Source: Caulobacteraceae bacterium (GTDB lineage: Bacteria > Pseudomonadota > Alphaproteobacteria > Caulobacterales > Caulobacteraceae). From it: 6,419 nt of DNA. The stretch lies in NCBI GenBank assembly GCA_947479185.1, contig CANJYY010000159.1, positions 1 through 6,419 of the forward strand, written 5' to 3'. The stretch's first letter is position 1. Each line of letters starts with the position of its first letter. The position numbers were made by a program, and so were the translations under genes. This document shows, piece after piece, positions 6,268 through 6,419 of this stretch. The notes beneath the pieces were generated by a model, which made no database searches, was not told the origin of the DNA, and worked only from the letters and a program-made list of their open reading frames with translations.

Positions 6268-6309
6268 AGTCATCCTGAGCAGGCCCTCAGGATCGCGGCT
6301 CGAAGGACG
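6268..6309 (+). repeat. Palindromic repeat R6 (rearranged CC class)
   Basis: It has the CC-class left arm (GTCATCCTGAGCAG) and the right end TCGAAGGACG, but the centre is altered. The standard CGTG before TCGAAGG is lost. A new perfect 8-bp inverted repeat, ATCCTGAG (6272-6279) and CTCAGGAT (6286-6293), replaces the usual inner stem. Confidence 0.8.
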
Positions 6310-6316
6310 CACGCAG

Positions 6317-6419
6317 TCACCCCAGCCCCTTGCGCGCCGCCTTCAGGAACACGCTCGGCAGCGCGCCCAGCCCTTCCCGCGGCGTCCACTCGGCCTCCAT
6401 CGCCCCCTCCGCGCGGAAC
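6317..6419 (-). CDS. Unidentified protein, C-terminal end (5' truncated)
   Basis: On the minus strand a frame is open from the window edge to a TGA at 6317-6319, giving about 34 C-terminal residues. The tail contains Trp-Thr-Pro-Arg-Glu-Gly-Leu-Gly and ends Phe-Leu-Lys-Ala-Ala-Arg-Lys-Gly-Leu-Gly, a basic helix-like end. The third codon positions are strongly G/C, like the neighbouring genes, and the frame stops just outside repeat R6, as expected for a real gene end. I do not recognise the family, and the piece is too short to assign. Confidence 0.5.
   Translation of the reverse strand, partial: FRAEGAMEAEWTPREGLGALPSVFLKAARKGLG

Larger units (their letters stand above)
5689..6309. mobile_element. 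Candidate REP-type module: GIY-YIG gene between mirror-image repeat triplets
   Basis: The left triplet (5689-5834, 146 bp) and right triplet (6166-6309, 144 bp) each have the order CC class, GG class, CC class. Reading inward from either outer edge the spacers are 10 then 12 bp, so the triplets are inverted copies in architecture. The outer spacers even share TACA at the same place. The inner stems differ, so this is not a fresh exact duplication. There is no transposase and no visible target duplication, so mobility is inferred only from the arrangement. Confidence 0.45.

Noticed and set aside
5689..6309. CRISPR array
   Set aside because: The units alternate in orientation, vary from 38 to 42 bp, are only 10-12 bp apart and flank a gene; there are no unique 30-bp spacers and no cas genes.
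5689..6309. Integron attC sites or an insertion sequence
   Set aside because: No GTTRRRY/RYYYAAC boxes, no integrase or DDE/HUH transposase, and no visible target-site duplication at the outer edges.

Overview
The window is high-GC, densely coded alphaproteobacterial chromosome. It carries a close homologue of the Caulobacter cell-cycle methyltransferase CcrM, about 359 residues long with the family's C-terminal domain. Upstream of it lie GANTC sites and a CtrA-like TTAACC half-site. Together with Caulobacter-style promoter elements this points to Caulobacterales (Caulobacter, Phenylobacterium or Brevundimonas); the genus cannot be fixed by eye.

Layout, left to right. (1) The 3' end of a YgfZ/GcvT-like folate-binding protein gene (+), meeting tail-to-tail a small alpha/beta hydrolase gene (-). 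(2) A translationally coupled pair, tag (3-methyladenine DNA glycosylase I) and rnhB (RNase HII), both DNA-maintenance genes. (3) A convergent acyl-CoA dehydrogenase gene (-), and divergent from it a Tat-exported dienelactone-hydrolase-family gene (+). (4) A short hairpin, then a compact cell-cycle-type control region and ccrM. (5) A 620-bp repeat-rich segment (5689-6309) around a 100-residue GIY-YIG nuclease gene (-). (6) The 3' end of an unidentified gene (-) at the right edge.

The ordinary part is a set of housekeeping genes. Tag removes alkylated bases, RNase HII removes ribonucleotides from DNA, and CcrM methylates GANTC after replication. The ccrM leader carries its own target sites, as expected for methylation-state autoregulation.

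The most interesting part is the GIY-YIG locus. The gene lies between two clusters of three palindromic repeats of about 40 bp. The clusters are mirror images of each other: same order of two repeat classes, same spacer lengths (10 and 12 bp), opposite orientation. All five intact units have a different central stem, but each is perfectly paired around a 3-base loop. The two classes also swap CC/GG for GG/CC in the outer arms with pairing kept. One repeat supplies the nuclease's stop codon. This looks like a REP-type (repetitive extragenic palindrome) system tied to a GIY-YIG nuclease instead of the usual HUH (RAYT) transposase. That link is inference from one locus.
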